DNA of 64,000 nt from JBHWPB01 sp043424675 (GTDB taxonomy: Bacteria > Bacillota > Bacilli > Lactobacillales > Carnobacteriaceae_A). The notes under the pieces were generated by a model. The model saw only the letters and a program-made list of their open reading frames with translations, ran no database searches and had not been told where the DNA came from. A program made the position numbers and the translations under genes. The stretch spans positions 1-64,000 of the forward strand of contig JBHWPB010000075.1 in NCBI GenBank assembly GCA_043424675.1. The letters run 5' to 3'. Of the stretch, positions 19,812 to 28,555 are shown piece after piece (position 1 is the stretch's first letter; every line of letters begins with the position of its first letter).

Positions 19812-21430
19812 TATTTTCTCCCTCGCAATATATATTTTCCAAAAGGTAGCATCAACCATTCTCTTAAGGTTAACACTTCTAACCGGTAAAGAGCATAAAT
19901 AAAAGTAAGAGCTCCCACAAGAGCTGCGCCTATGGCAATCAACAGGGCAGCCAAGCGACTTTCAAAAACAAGGAGGCGGGATAAGAGATCCGTTGTGAGA
20001 TGAGCTAAAACGCCCATCGCTAATAAACTGCCACCCAGTTTCAGGATAAAGGAAAGCATGTGGCTCACTTCAGGTTTCTTCTGGAATCTTTCTTGCCTCT
20101 TATAAAGAAGACGAGCCGATACAAAAAGCAACACAACAATCAAGCTAAAATTAGTCGCGAGACTAGAGCCGATGATTCCTATTTCTCTTACAAGCAGAGG
20201 ATTTAGGGCTCCTTTAGTTACGAGGCCCATGACTAAAGAGAACAAAAAGTAACTTTTAGAATGGGTAAATTGCAGAACAGTATAGGCACTCTGTATGATT
20301 CCCATAAACACAATCGCTACCACATAAATCCTCAGAGCAGGAAGCCCTTGAAAGTCTTCAAAGAGAAAGTAGTTTAGATAAGGCATGACAACAATCAAGC
20401 CCGCTGCGATAGAGGTGGCTGCGATGAGCGTGAGCTTTAGCAAAGAGCGACTGGCCCTGCTCAGGATGCTCTGTGTGCTTTCATAGAAAGCGGCCTGTGT
20501 TCTTGCAAGTACAGGGGTAAAGCTAGTGGTCAAACCTACTAACACGACCATGCCCAATTGAAAAATAGGCTGAGCTCTATCATAAACCCCCTTCATCTGC
20601 ATAGCCGTTTCTCCCCCCACTCCCGTTTCAACCAAAGTGCGGTAAACCGTAAATGAATCCAACAGCTGCAATAAGATCATAAAACTTGCCACTATGACAA
20701 TCAAGCCGCCTTCTGTCACTAAGCGTTTGATTAAAGCTGGTGTAGACATAAAATGCCGAGCGCTAATGGGAGGTTCTTCTCCGTTGCTTTCTGACTGAGA
20801 GAGGCGCAAGTAAGCTACCAGTAATACGAGACTTGCGATGAGCGCTGCAATCCAGGAGCCGCTCATGGCTTGCGACCCCATCTCATATAAGTCAAGCTGC
20901 CCCCTTAAATAAGCATACGCTGCGAAGAGGATAACACCAATCCTAAAAAATTGTTCCAAAACTTGACTCAAGGCTGTCACTTCCATATGCATCGCACTTT
21001 GGAAATAACCTCGTAAGACAGCTAAAAAAGGGATAAACAAGAAAAAGTAAGACACCTGCTGAATCATAGGCGTTAAATTCTCATCCCCCATGAACACCGC
21101 AATGGAAGAAGCAGAGACAGACAAAAAGAAAAACATGATGAAAGAAAAAACAGTAATAATCCAAAAATATCTTTTGAGGATATTTTTTCTAGCATAAGGA
21201 CTCTCTTGCTCCACCAAAATGCGCGACAGAAAAGTCGGCAAGCCGGTCAGACTGAGTGTCACTGCCGTTCCATAGATCGGGTAAACTTGTTGATAAACAT
21301 AGAATCCTTCATCCCCTGTCCAATTTTGAAGGGGAACTTTATAGACTGCTGATAAGACCTTGCTGATAAAAGAAGCAAGCGTCAAGATGACTGCTCCATT
21401 CACAGCTGCTCTCATATTGTTTTTTCTCAT
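19811..21430 (-). CDS. MATE/MurJ-fold polysaccharide or lipid flippase (SpoVB/YabM-like)
   Basis: This is an integral membrane protein of 539 aa with about 14 hydrophobic segments and the start pattern AAVNGAVILTLASFISKVLSA typical of the Wzx/SpoVB/MurJ superfamily, which flips lipid-linked wall or polysaccharide precursors. In Firmicutes this copy (YabM) sits just before yabN in the mfd operon, as here. The true substrate is unproven; lipid II or another undecaprenyl-linked sugar is likely. The gene starts 24 bp after mfd with only a weak ribosome site (GAGATGA); the nearby second ATG (MRAAV) is an alternative. Its end overlaps the next gene by one base. Confidence 0.85.
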   Translation of the reverse strand: MRKNNMRAAVNGAVILTLASFISKVLSAVYKVPLQNWTGDEGFYVYQQVYPIYGTAVTLSLTGLPTFLSRILVEQESPYARKNILKRYFWIITVFSFIMFFFLSVSASSIAVFMGDENLTPMIQQVSYFFLFIPFLAVLRGYFQSAMHMEVTALSQVLEQFFRIGVILFAAYAYLRGQLDLYEMGSQAMSGSWIAALIASLVLLVAYLRLSQSESNGEEPPISARHFMSTPALIKRLVTEGGLIVIVASFMILLQLLDSFTVYRTLVETGVGGETAMQMKGVYDRAQPIFQLGMVVLVGLTTSFTPVLARTQAAFYESTQSILSRASRSLLKLTLIAATSIAAGLIVVMPYLNYFLFEDFQGLPALRIYVVAIVFMGIIQSAYTVLQFTHSKSYFLFSLVMGLVTKGALNPLLVREIGIIGSSLATNFSLIVVLLFVSARLLYKRQERFQKKPEVSHMLSFILKLGGSLLAMGVLAHLTTDLLSRLLVFESRLAALLIAIGAALVGALTFIYALYRLEVLTLREWLMLPFGKYILRGRK

Positions 21431-21454
21431 GGCATTTCATTCATCTCATGTATT

Positions 21455-24400
21455 TTAAGCTTCAAGGCTTTTGCCCTCATTGATTTCTTGCTCACTCTTC
21501 TCTTTTTCTCCTTCACCTTTCAGAAAGGTCCGGATATTTTCACTGAAAAGAAGTAGGTAACCTAACCAGACATTATCTGAAACGTTTTTATCGATATAAA
21601 AGACAACAGAGAGTTTTTCGTTATTGTTTTTCATATTCACTTTCAACGGAATCTCTTGGAGCGCTTCAATAATTTCTTCTCCTTTAATCTGCTGGGTGCC
21701 GCTCTGCGAGAAGGTCACCGTCATTTCATTCTTGTTTCTCTTCGCTTGATAATCAATCGTTTCAATCAGAGCTTTTTCTCCTGTGGCCTTTAACAAACCA
21801 ATCGTCAGTAAGTCGCTCACTTCTTGTGGATAATCTCCGAAACGGTCGATTAAATCATCTTGCAACAAGACATAATCTTCTTGGTTTTCAAGACGTTGAA
21901 TTCTTTTATAAATCTCTATCTTTTGACTTTCATCCGGAATATAAGCGTCAGGTATATAAGCATCGACTGGAATCTTCAACTCCAAATTGGTTCGCTCTTC
22001 TTTTTTGACTCCTTGTCTTTCTTCAACGGCTTCCCGCAACATCTCTGTATAAAGGTCGTATCCTACAGAATCGATGAAACCGGACTGCTGCTGGCCGAGT
22101 AAGTTACCTGCACCGCGGATTGCTAGATCACGCATTGCAATCTTGAACCCTGACCCGAGCTCGGTAAATTCTTTCAAGGTTTCTAAACGTTTAGCACTTT
22201 CTTCGCGCAATACTTTATCGGGTTGGTAGAGCATATAAGCATAGGCTACCCGATTGCTTCGTCCCACGCGTCCTCTGAGCTGGTAGAGCTGGGACAAGCC
22301 CATCCGATCCGCGTCTTCAATCAAGAGGGTGTTGACGTTGGGTACGTCGACACCTGTTTCAATGATAGTTGTTGTGACTAAAACATCATATTCACCATTG
22401 ATGAAAGCTATCAGGGTGTTTTCAAGTTTTTCTTCAGGCATCTGACCATGGATATAGCCAATGCGAGCGTCTGGAACCAGTTCTTCCAGACTAGCTACCC
22501 GCTGTTGAATGGTCCCCACACGGTTATGTAAAAAGTATACCTGGCCGTCTCTTGCCATCTCCCGTTCAATGGCTTCACGGATGGCACCGTCATTCATTTC
22601 CATCACGTAGGTTTGGACGGGATACCTGTTCTCTGGCGGTGTTTCTATGACAGATAAATCACGGACGCTGATCATGGACATATGCAAGGTACGCGGAATA
22701 GGGGTCGCCGTCAGCGTCAATACATCGACATCTTTCTTGATATTTTTAAGTATTTCTTTGTGTTTCACCCCAAAACGCTGTTCTTCGTCGACTATTAAGA
22801 GTCCGAGATCACTGAATTTAACATCTTTGGATAACAGTCGATGTGTTCCAATCACAATGTCGACTTTCCCTTGTTTGAGTCGTTTTAACGTCTCTTCTTG
22901 TTCTTTCTTAGTGCGGAAACGACTTAACACATCGATTTCAATAGGAAAGCCTTCAAAGCGTTCCGTCAAAGTCTGATAGTGCTGTTGGGCAAGAACTGTG
23001 GTAGGAACGAGAAAAGCTGCTTGTTTCCCTTCTTTGACCGCTTTAAATATAGCACGCATCGCGACTTCTGTTTTTCCATAGCCCACGTCCCCTACTAAGA
23101 GACGATCCATCGGTTTTTCTTTTTCCATATCTGCTTTAATTTCAGAAGCGCTACGTTCTTGGTCTGGAGTTTCTGTATAAGGGAAAGCATCTTCGAATTC
23201 TTGCTGGTAGCTGTCATCTGGTTCAAAGGCATGCCCTTTTCTCGTTTCTCTTTCAGCATAGAGTGCGATGAGCTCATCGGCAATGTCTTCGACTTGTCTG
23301 TAGACACGGTTCTTGGTCTTCGTCCAGTCGGAACCCCCCAGTGTGTGAATTTTCGGTGTCTTACCTTCTGAAGCGACATATTTTTGGATTAAGTCGAACT
23401 GATCTACAGGTACATATAGCTTAGAGCCCTTTTTGTATTCTATCTTCAAATAATCCTGATGAGTGCCGTTGACTTCCATCGTCTCGATACCAAGATAGCG
23501 TCCGATACCGTGGGTCACATGCACAACATAATCTCCTGTTTCTAACTCATTATAACTTTTGATACGTTCAGCATTTGTCAAGTTCAAACGTTTAGGTTTT
23601 TTCTTGGTGATTTTATTAAATAGTTCTTTTTCAGTCAAGATTGCTAGTTTATCATGAGGCAGTTCAAAACCATTCTGCAGCTGCCCCAGGCGAATTTGCA
23701 CTTGTCCCCGTTTGACAGGACTGTCTTCATCAGCAAAGCGACTTTTAATATCGAACTCCTCGAATATTTCACCAATCTCCTCCGCTCTCTCTTCAGTCGG
23801 CGCAAGAACAACTACTGCATAATCTTGGCTCAAGAGACGATTTACTTCGCTGTGGAGGAGTTCCATCTGGCTGAAGAACTCCAGCATAGAACGATATTGC
23901 ACATTAATAATTTGGTCTAAAGTGAGTTTATTTAAGCCAGCACCGCTCTGAAAAAGGGTGAGATAAACATGATTGGCCTCATGGCTTGTGAGAACTTCCT
24001 TGAAGTCAGCCATGAGTTTGAAATCAGCTAAGCCTCTGCCGTTTTCTCGCTGCTGTTCTTTCCAAACGGTTTCTTCTTCTTGGATCAATTCTTCATTTTC
24101 AAGGATCCTTGAAAATTCATCGAAAAAAACAACTCCTGTGTCCAACATATAGTCAAGCAGAGTGGTCTCTTCTGGATAGATAAAATGGCTGTATAATTCT
24201 AAGTTATCGTAAGGCTCATCTTCCTCTAAAGCCTCTAACACACGGCTCATCTCACTGTGAAAAGAATCCAGCTCTTCAGTTTGGCTATTAGCATCATAAG
24301 TTTTCTCCTCTTTTTCGAAGGCTTGACGCAGAGGGTTAGCAGCGTCTCTTTTCCATTCTTCCAGGAAAAGATGTTCGCTGGCAGGTCCTATTTCTATTTC

Positions 24401-25051
24401 GGTGACACTTTCAAGAGAACGCTGTGTTTCCACGTCAAAATAGCGCATAGAATCCACTTCGATGTCGAAGAGTTCGATGCGGACGGGATTTTCTTCTGTG
24501 GAGAGATAGATATCGATAATTCCTCCGCGCACGCTGAATTCTCCGGGCGCCGCTGTGAGATTTGTTCGAACGAAACCATAATCAATCAAACGCTGAGTTA
24601 AAGTATCGACATCTATTTCGCTGTCCGTCGTGAGGGTGAGAAAGGATTCTCTGAATTCTTCTACTGGAGGCAGGAATCGTTTTATTCCTGTCAAAGGAAC
24701 GACAACCACTCCCGGTTCTCCAGAGAGTAAAAACCTCATCGCTTGTGCTCTTTCACCATGTATCTCTAAAGAAGTTATAGACAGTTCCAACATGATCATC
24801 TCGTCTGCAGGGAAGAGATACAGCTTATCTCTTGGAACAAGATCTGACAGATCTTCATAAACCTGGTTTGCTTGGTGAGCGTTAGCCGTCACCACAACGA
24901 CCTGCTTGTCTGATGCAGCTGTTGCGGCTTCAAACACAGTTCTTCCTGAACCCGCCAGCCCGGTAACGAGTTGCTTAGTATCTTCTTCAAACAACTCCTG
25001 AATGGAAGCATAAGTTTTAGATTCTTGGATGTAATTAAAAAGTTGTTCCAA
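21455..25051 (-). CDS. mfd: Transcription-repair coupling factor Mfd
   Basis: Mfd removes RNA polymerase stalled at DNA lesions and recruits UvrA. The 1198-aa length is full. Visible parts are: the UvrB-like N-terminal modules with GLAGSGRT, the RNA-polymerase-interacting domain starting near KIEYKKGSKLYVPVDQFDLI, the RecG-like translocase with Walker A LVGDVGYGKTEVA, the DEEQ box VDEEQRFGV, motif VI QLRGRVGRS, and the C-terminal D7 domain. It begins with TTG at 25051, six bases after AAAGGAGA. It lies 13 bp after pth in the same operon. Confidence 0.97.
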   Translation of the reverse strand: MEQLFNYIQESKTYASIQELFEEDTKQLVTGLAGSGRTVFEAATAASDKQVVVVTANAHQANQVYEDLSDLVPRDKLYLFPADEMIMLELSITSLEIHGERAQAMRFLLSGEPGVVVVPLTGIKRFLPPVEEFRESFLTLTTDSEIDVDTLTQRLIDYGFVRTNLTAAPGEFSVRGGIIDIYLSTEENPVRIELFDIEVDSMRYFDVETQRSLESVTEIEIGPASEHLFLEEWKRDAANPLRQAFEKEEKTYDANSQTEELDSFHSEMSRVLEALEEDEPYDNLELYSHFIYPEETTLLDYMLDTGVVFFDEFSRILENEELIQEEETVWKEQQRENGRGLADFKLMADFKEVLTSHEANHVYLTLFQSGAGLNKLTLDQIINVQYRSMLEFFSQMELLHSEVNRLLSQDYAVVVLAPTEERAEEIGEIFEEFDIKSRFADEDSPVKRGQVQIRLGQLQNGFELPHDKLAILTEKELFNKITKKKPKRLNLTNAERIKSYNELETGDYVVHVTHGIGRYLGIETMEVNGTHQDYLKIEYKKGSKLYVPVDQFDLIQKYVASEGKTPKIHTLGGSDWTKTKNRVYRQVEDIADELIALYAERETRKGHAFEPDDSYQQEFEDAFPYTETPDQERSASEIKADMEKEKPMDRLLVGDVGYGKTEVAMRAIFKAVKEGKQAAFLVPTTVLAQQHYQTLTERFEGFPIEIDVLSRFRTKKEQEETLKRLKQGKVDIVIGTHRLLSKDVKFSDLGLLIVDEEQRFGVKHKEILKNIKKDVDVLTLTATPIPRTLHMSMISVRDLSVIETPPENRYPVQTYVMEMNDGAIREAIEREMARDGQVYFLHNRVGTIQQRVASLEELVPDARIGYIHGQMPEEKLENTLIAFINGEYDVLVTTTIIETGVDVPNVNTLLIEDADRMGLSQLYQLRGRVGRSNRVAYAYMLYQPDKVLREESAKRLETLKEFTELGSGFKIAMRDLAIRGAGNLLGQQQSGFIDSVGYDLYTEMLREAVEERQGVKKEERTNLELKIPVDAYIPDAYIPDESQKIEIYKRIQRLENQEDYVLLQDDLIDRFGDYPQEVSDLLTIGLLKATGEKALIETIDYQAKRNKNEMTVTFSQSGTQQIKGEEIIEALQEIPLKVNMKNNNEKLSVVFYIDKNVSDNVWLGYLLLFSENIRTFLKGEGEKEKSEQEINEGKSLEA

Positions 25052-25064
25052 GCGAACTCTCCTT

Positions 25065-25625
25065 TCAGTTGAAATGACTCATGGTATCTTCAAATGTTTT
25101 GTCATCCAACCAATACTCTGTGGCATCGCTGGCGTGATTAACTGCTGCCAACATATCTTCGTGATCTTCTTTCGCAAAACGGCCTAAAACATGCTGAACG
25201 ACACTCTGTTTTGGATACGGCGAGCCGATGCCGACTTTAATCCGTAAAAATTCTTTGGTTCCCAGGTGGTCGATGATGCTTTTTATCCCATTATGTCCTC
25301 CCGATCCGCCTTTTTTACGTAGACGTATTTTTCCTATCGGCAGATCTAAGTCGTCATAAATCACTAACAATTCTTTTTCCGAAACATCAAAATAATCCAT
25401 CAAAGCCCGAATCGCGCGTCCAGAATTGTTCATATAAGTCATGGGTTTGACAAATAAAACTTTTTCCCCATCAATAAATTCTTCTGCGTAATGTGCTTCG
25501 AATTTTGTTTTATTTAGTTCGAAATTGTGTCTGTGAGCTAATTCATCGATGGTTATAAAGCCGATATTATGTTTAGTATCTGCGTATTTTGTGCCTGGAT
25601 TCCCGAGGCCTGCTATCATTTTCAT
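25065..25625 (-). CDS. pth: Peptidyl-tRNA hydrolase
   Basis: Pth releases tRNA from drop-off peptidyl-tRNA. The 186-aa protein has the signature GLGNPGTKYADTKHNIGF with the catalytic histidine (H19) and the conserved N9, MNNSGRAI for tRNA binding, and YDDLDLPIGKIRLRKKGGSGGHNG containing the catalytic aspartate. The start has GGAGGAGTTCT before ATG. It heads the operon pth-mfd-flippase-yabN-rqcP-divIC-yabR. A terminator-like hairpin lies in its short 5' leader (25655-25680). Confidence 0.97.
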   Translation of the reverse strand: MKMIAGLGNPGTKYADTKHNIGFITIDELAHRHNFELNKTKFEAHYAEEFIDGEKVLFVKPMTYMNNSGRAIRALMDYFDVSEKELLVIYDDLDLPIGKIRLRKKGGSGGHNGIKSIIDHLGTKEFLRIKVGIGSPYPKQSVVQHVLGRFAKEDHEDMLAAVNHASDATEYWLDDKTFEDTMSHFN

Positions 25626-25654
25626 AGAACTCCTCCAATTTTAACATTGACATA

Positions 25655-25680
25655 CAAAAAAGCTGTGCAGCTGGCACAGT
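25655..25680 (-). terminator. Terminator-like hairpin in the pth-mfd leader (possible attenuator)
   Basis: On the minus strand CTGTGC-CAGCT-GCACAG is followed directly by CTTTTTT. It lies between the putative pth promoter and the pth start, with no gene before it to terminate, so it may stop transcripts after about 40 nt or act as an attenuator. Confidence 0.55.
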
Positions 25681-25702
25681 CTCTGTCTTCTATATGAGTC
25701 AT

Positions 25703-25710
25703 ATTATAAC
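25703..25710 (-). promoter_or_regulatory. Extended -10 promoter of the pth-mfd operon
   Basis: TGTTATAAT on the minus strand is an extended -10 element with a perfect TATAAT hexamer (25703-25708). No good -35 box is seen, which fits an extended -10 promoter. Transcription would begin near 25696. Confidence 0.55.
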
Positions 25711-25867
25711 ACATTTTAAGCTTCTCCTCTAATGATGATATCCAGTCGCTCCCTTTCTTCTTTCACATTTATATTATTTTTAAAATTAAAAGGCACACTT
25801 TAAATGGCTTGAGCGTTATTGTAAGTGTAAGTGTCATGACCTTACTACTACCAAAGGAGGAAACAGG

Positions 25868-26065
25868 ATGCGAGAATTTAATAAGAGTAAGATTGAATTG
25901 TATTTTTCAGATGGTGAGTCAGAAGATTTAGTAAAACGTACTTTCAACAATCTCATACCAGATGTCACAGGGGATCAGATCACGGCTTTAGAACAAGCTC
26001 TAGAATCTTTAACAGTGTTGTATGCAGATTATAGCGTTGTTGTTGAAAATTATATCTACCAATAA
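25868..26065 (+). CDS. DUF1659 family small protein
   Basis: This is a 65-aa acidic protein of unknown function. The segment VKRTFNNLIPDVTGDQITALEQALESLT resembles the core of DUF1659 proteins, which read as a beta hairpin followed by a helix with spaced hydrophobics; the resemblance is from memory. AAAGGAGGAAACAGG lies directly before the ATG. It is followed 57 bp later by a DUF2922 gene, and these two families commonly occur as a pair in Firmicutes, so they probably act together. There is no signal peptide or membrane segment. Confidence 0.65.
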   Translation: MREFNKSKIELYFSDGESEDLVKRTFNNLIPDVTGDQITALEQALESLTVLYADYSVVVENYIYQ

Positions 26066-26122
26066 ATAAAAAGAACCCGTCAAAATTAAATGATAAAGAA
26101 AATTTTTGAAAGGAGTTTTTAC

Positions 26123-26347
26123 ATGGAACAGACATTAGAATTGCTTTTTCTCAATGAGGAAGGAAAGTCTCGTAAATTATCAATCAGAAACCCGGAGGAA
26201 GGTCTTACAGAAACGATTGTCCGCGAAGCGATGGAGACCATCATCAATCAGAATATGTTCGAACAGGATGGTATGAGTCTTTATTCCGAAATCAAAGGTG
26301 CCCGCTACATCGAAAGAACAGTAACCGATATTTTCGAAGAAGCTTAA
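26123..26347 (+). CDS. DUF2922 family small protein
   Basis: This is a 74-aa protein beginning MEQTLELLFLNEEGKSRKLS, with the pattern of DUF2922: a beta hairpin, a conserved NPEEGLT-like turn, then a helix (VREAMETIINQNMF) and a C-terminal strand ending in a basic-acidic stretch. Function is unknown. An in-frame ATG at 26090 exists, but AAAGGAG lies seven bases before the ATG at 26123. It is second of a two-gene unit with the DUF1659 protein and is closed by a perfect palindromic terminator. Confidence 0.7.
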   Translation: MEQTLELLFLNEEGKSRKLSIRNPEEGLTETIVREAMETIINQNMFEQDGMSLYSEIKGARYIERTVTDIFEEA

Positions 26348-26357
26348 CTTATAATGA

Positions 26358-26397
26358 ACAAAAAGGACGAACTCCATATGGAGTTCGTCCTTTTTGT
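26358..26397. terminator. Perfect 40-bp palindromic terminator
   Basis: The sequence from 26358 to 26397 is its own reverse complement, with A and T runs at the two ends and centre CAT|ATG. It can terminate both the DUF2922 gene (+) and the convergent prs copy (-). Confidence 0.9.
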
Positions 26398-26450
26398 CTG
26401 CTGGTTTATATACTTAGTATGCTCCAAAAACCGCCTTTTGTCGCACACTT

Positions 26451-27452
26451 TTATTCTTCTCTGTGAAGGTCCTCTACATAACTTTTGTCATAGAGAGGTC
26501 TGAGCGAATGATCATGATTAATTCGCTCGATGCCGTCTTCTAAAAGCGATGCAATTGAAATTTGTTCAATTTTAGGGCTCCGTTTTTCCTCAGGTATATA
26601 AAGAGTATCTGTCACGACTAATTTCTTAATCGGGGACTCTTCAATAACCTCTGTTGCTCTCTCTGAAAGAACAGGGTGAGTCACTAAAGCATAAACTTCT
26701 TCAGCGCCTTCATATATCAATGCGTCGCTTACTTCACGCATAGTCCGGCCTGTGTCTATTAAATCATCCACAATGATACATTGTTTGCCCTTCACGTCCC
26801 CTATGACATGCTGGTTGACCTGTTTTGGAGCATTATAACTCCTCTCAACTAATCTTCTATCCATAATAGCAAGAGGCAGGTCAAATAAATTAGCGTATTC
26901 ACGAGTTCTTGTGGCACTGGCATGATCTGGCGCCACAACCACACCTTTATCCTTGTTCAAATAGTTTGCTGCAAAGTAATTGCCAAGTACTGGAGCTGCT
27001 GTTAAATTTTCAACAGGGATACTGTAAAACCCCTGCAACTGTGGTGCATGCAAGTCTACAGTAAGTAAGTGATCGACTCCTGTTTTTTCTAAGAGATTTG
27101 CTATCACTTTTGCGCTGATGGGTTCACGAGGTGTCGCTGTTCTATCTTGACGTGCATATCCATAATACGGCATGACGACGTTGATAGTGTTCACACTGGC
27201 ACGACGCAGAGCATCTATCATAATAAGCAATTCCATATAATTTGTATTTACTGGATATCCTGTCGGCTGAATGATATAAATATTTTGTCCGCGGATACTT
27301 TCTTCTATGTTAATTAAAATTTCTCCATCTGAGAAACGATCAATATTTACTTTACCTAGCTCGACACCTAGACCTTCTGCGATAGATTCTGCTAAAGGTT
27401 TATTTGCCGATAAAGAAAAAATCTTGAACTTATTTTCTGCTTGATCCGTCAT
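26451..27452 (-). CDS. prs: Divergent second ribose-phosphate pyrophosphokinase
   Basis: Prs makes PRPP from ribose 5-phosphate and ATP. This 333-aa copy keeps the overall Prs fold and the N-terminal FSDGEI and [11 protein letters not shown] segments, but differs from its neighbour at functional loops: the flexible loop reads RQDRTATPREP instead of [11 protein letters not shown], the metal-binding PDH motif is followed by ASATRTRE instead of [14 protein letters not shown] is changed to MDRRLV, and the PRPP loop is DDLIDTGRT instead of DDMVDTAGT. It lies 62 bp after the canonical prs on the same strand. It may be a catalytic isoform, a regulatory subunit, or a form with altered allostery. Confidence 0.85.
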   Translation of the reverse strand: MTDQAENKFKIFSLSANKPLAESIAEGLGVELGKVNIDRFSDGEILINIEESIRGQNIYIIQPTGYPVNTNYMELLIMIDALRRASVNTINVVMPYYGYARQDRTATPREPISAKVIANLLEKTGVDHLLTVDLHAPQLQGFYSIPVENLTAAPVLGNYFAANYLNKDKGVVVAPDHASATRTREYANLFDLPLAIMDRRLVERSYNAPKQVNQHVIGDVKGKQCIIVDDLIDTGRTMREVSDALIYEGAEEVYALVTHPVLSERATEVIEESPIKKLVVTDTLYIPEEKRSPKIEQISIASLLEDGIERINHDHSLRPLYDKSYVEDLHREE

Positions 27453-27514
27453 TTCACTCCCACTTTCTTTTAAATTTATAAACTAAAAGAACTCCCTCGA
27501 AAGAGAGTCATCCC

Positions 27515-28486
27515 TTATCCTTTGTATTGTGTTTCAAACAGTGGACTAACAGAGATGTTGTTGTGGATACGGTAAATCGCATCTCCAATTAGATGTGAAA
27601 CAGAAACCTGATCAATTTTTTCAATGATTTTTTCTTCAGGGAGAGATATAGAATCCGTCACGACCATTTTCTTAATGACCGAATTTTCTATTCTTTCAAT
27701 TGCAGGACCAGAGAGAATAGCGTGTGTTCCACAAGCATAAACTTCGGAGGCTCCGGCATCTTCTAAAGCTTTGGCCGCTAATGTAATCGTTCCTGCTGTA
27801 TCAACCATATCATCTATTAAGACAGCCGTTTTGCCTTCAACCTCACCGATGATATTCATAACTTCAGCAACATTCGCTTTTGGACGCCGCTTGTCAATAA
27901 TGGCCAAAGGAGAGTCTAAAAATCCTGCGAGCTTCCTAGCACGTGTCACGCCCCCGTGGTCTGGGGATACAACGACCACATCTTCTCCTCGGATATCTCT
28001 ATCGATAAAGTAATTAGCAAGTAGCGATGCACCGAGTAAGTGATCCACTGGAATATCGAAGAAACCTTGGATCTGAGCGGCGTGTAAGTCCAGCGTTAAA
28101 AGTCGGTCTACCCCTACTTCTTCTAGTAAGTTCGCGACAAGTTTGGCAGTAATCGGTTCACGTGAACGGGCTTTTCTATCTTGACGTGCGTACCCATAAT
28201 ACGGCATAACAACGTTAATTGTTCCCGCACTTGCTCGTCTGAGAGCATCTACCATAATGAGAACTTCCATCAAATGATCGTTAGCAGGCTGTGAGGTGGA
28301 TTGAATAATATAAATATCATCCCCTCGGATACTTTCTTCTATGTTGACGTGAATCTCTCCGTCACTGAAACGATTCATCTGTACTTTTCCTAATTCTACT
28401 CCCAAGTGATCGGCGATTGCTTCTGCTAAAGGTATATTAGAACTCAATGAAAATAATTTCGGTTCGGTTTCTGTTTTCTTAGTCAT
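27515..28486 (-). CDS. prs: Ribose-phosphate pyrophosphokinase (canonical copy)
   Basis: This 323-aa protein is a textbook class I Prs: [21 protein letters not shown] (flexible catalytic loop), the metal-binding [12 protein letters not shown], the catalytic-loop segment [15 protein letters not shown], and the PRPP loop DDMVDTAGT. It supplies PRPP for purine, pyrimidine, histidine and NAD synthesis. It follows glmU by 69 bp, the glmU-prs order conserved across Firmicutes, and precedes a divergent paralogue. SD GGGAGG lies before the ATG. Confidence 0.96.
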   Translation of the reverse strand: MTKKTETEPKLFSLSSNIPLAEAIADHLGVELGKVQMNRFSDGEIHVNIEESIRGDDIYIIQSTSQPANDHLMEVLIMVDALRRASAGTINVVMPYYGYARQDRKARSREPITAKLVANLLEEVGVDRLLTLDLHAAQIQGFFDIPVDHLLGASLLANYFIDRDIRGEDVVVVSPDHGGVTRARKLAGFLDSPLAIIDKRRPKANVAEVMNIIGEVEGKTAVLIDDMVDTAGTITLAAKALEDAGASEVYACGTHAILSGPAIERIENSVIKKMVVTDSISLPEEKIIEKIDQVSVSHLIGDAIYRIHNNISVSPLFETQYKG

Positions 28487-28555
28487 AACTGCCTCCCTTT
28501 CTGATTTTAATTCTTATTTAGCTTTTATTCAATCTTAAAAAGCTATAATCAAATT

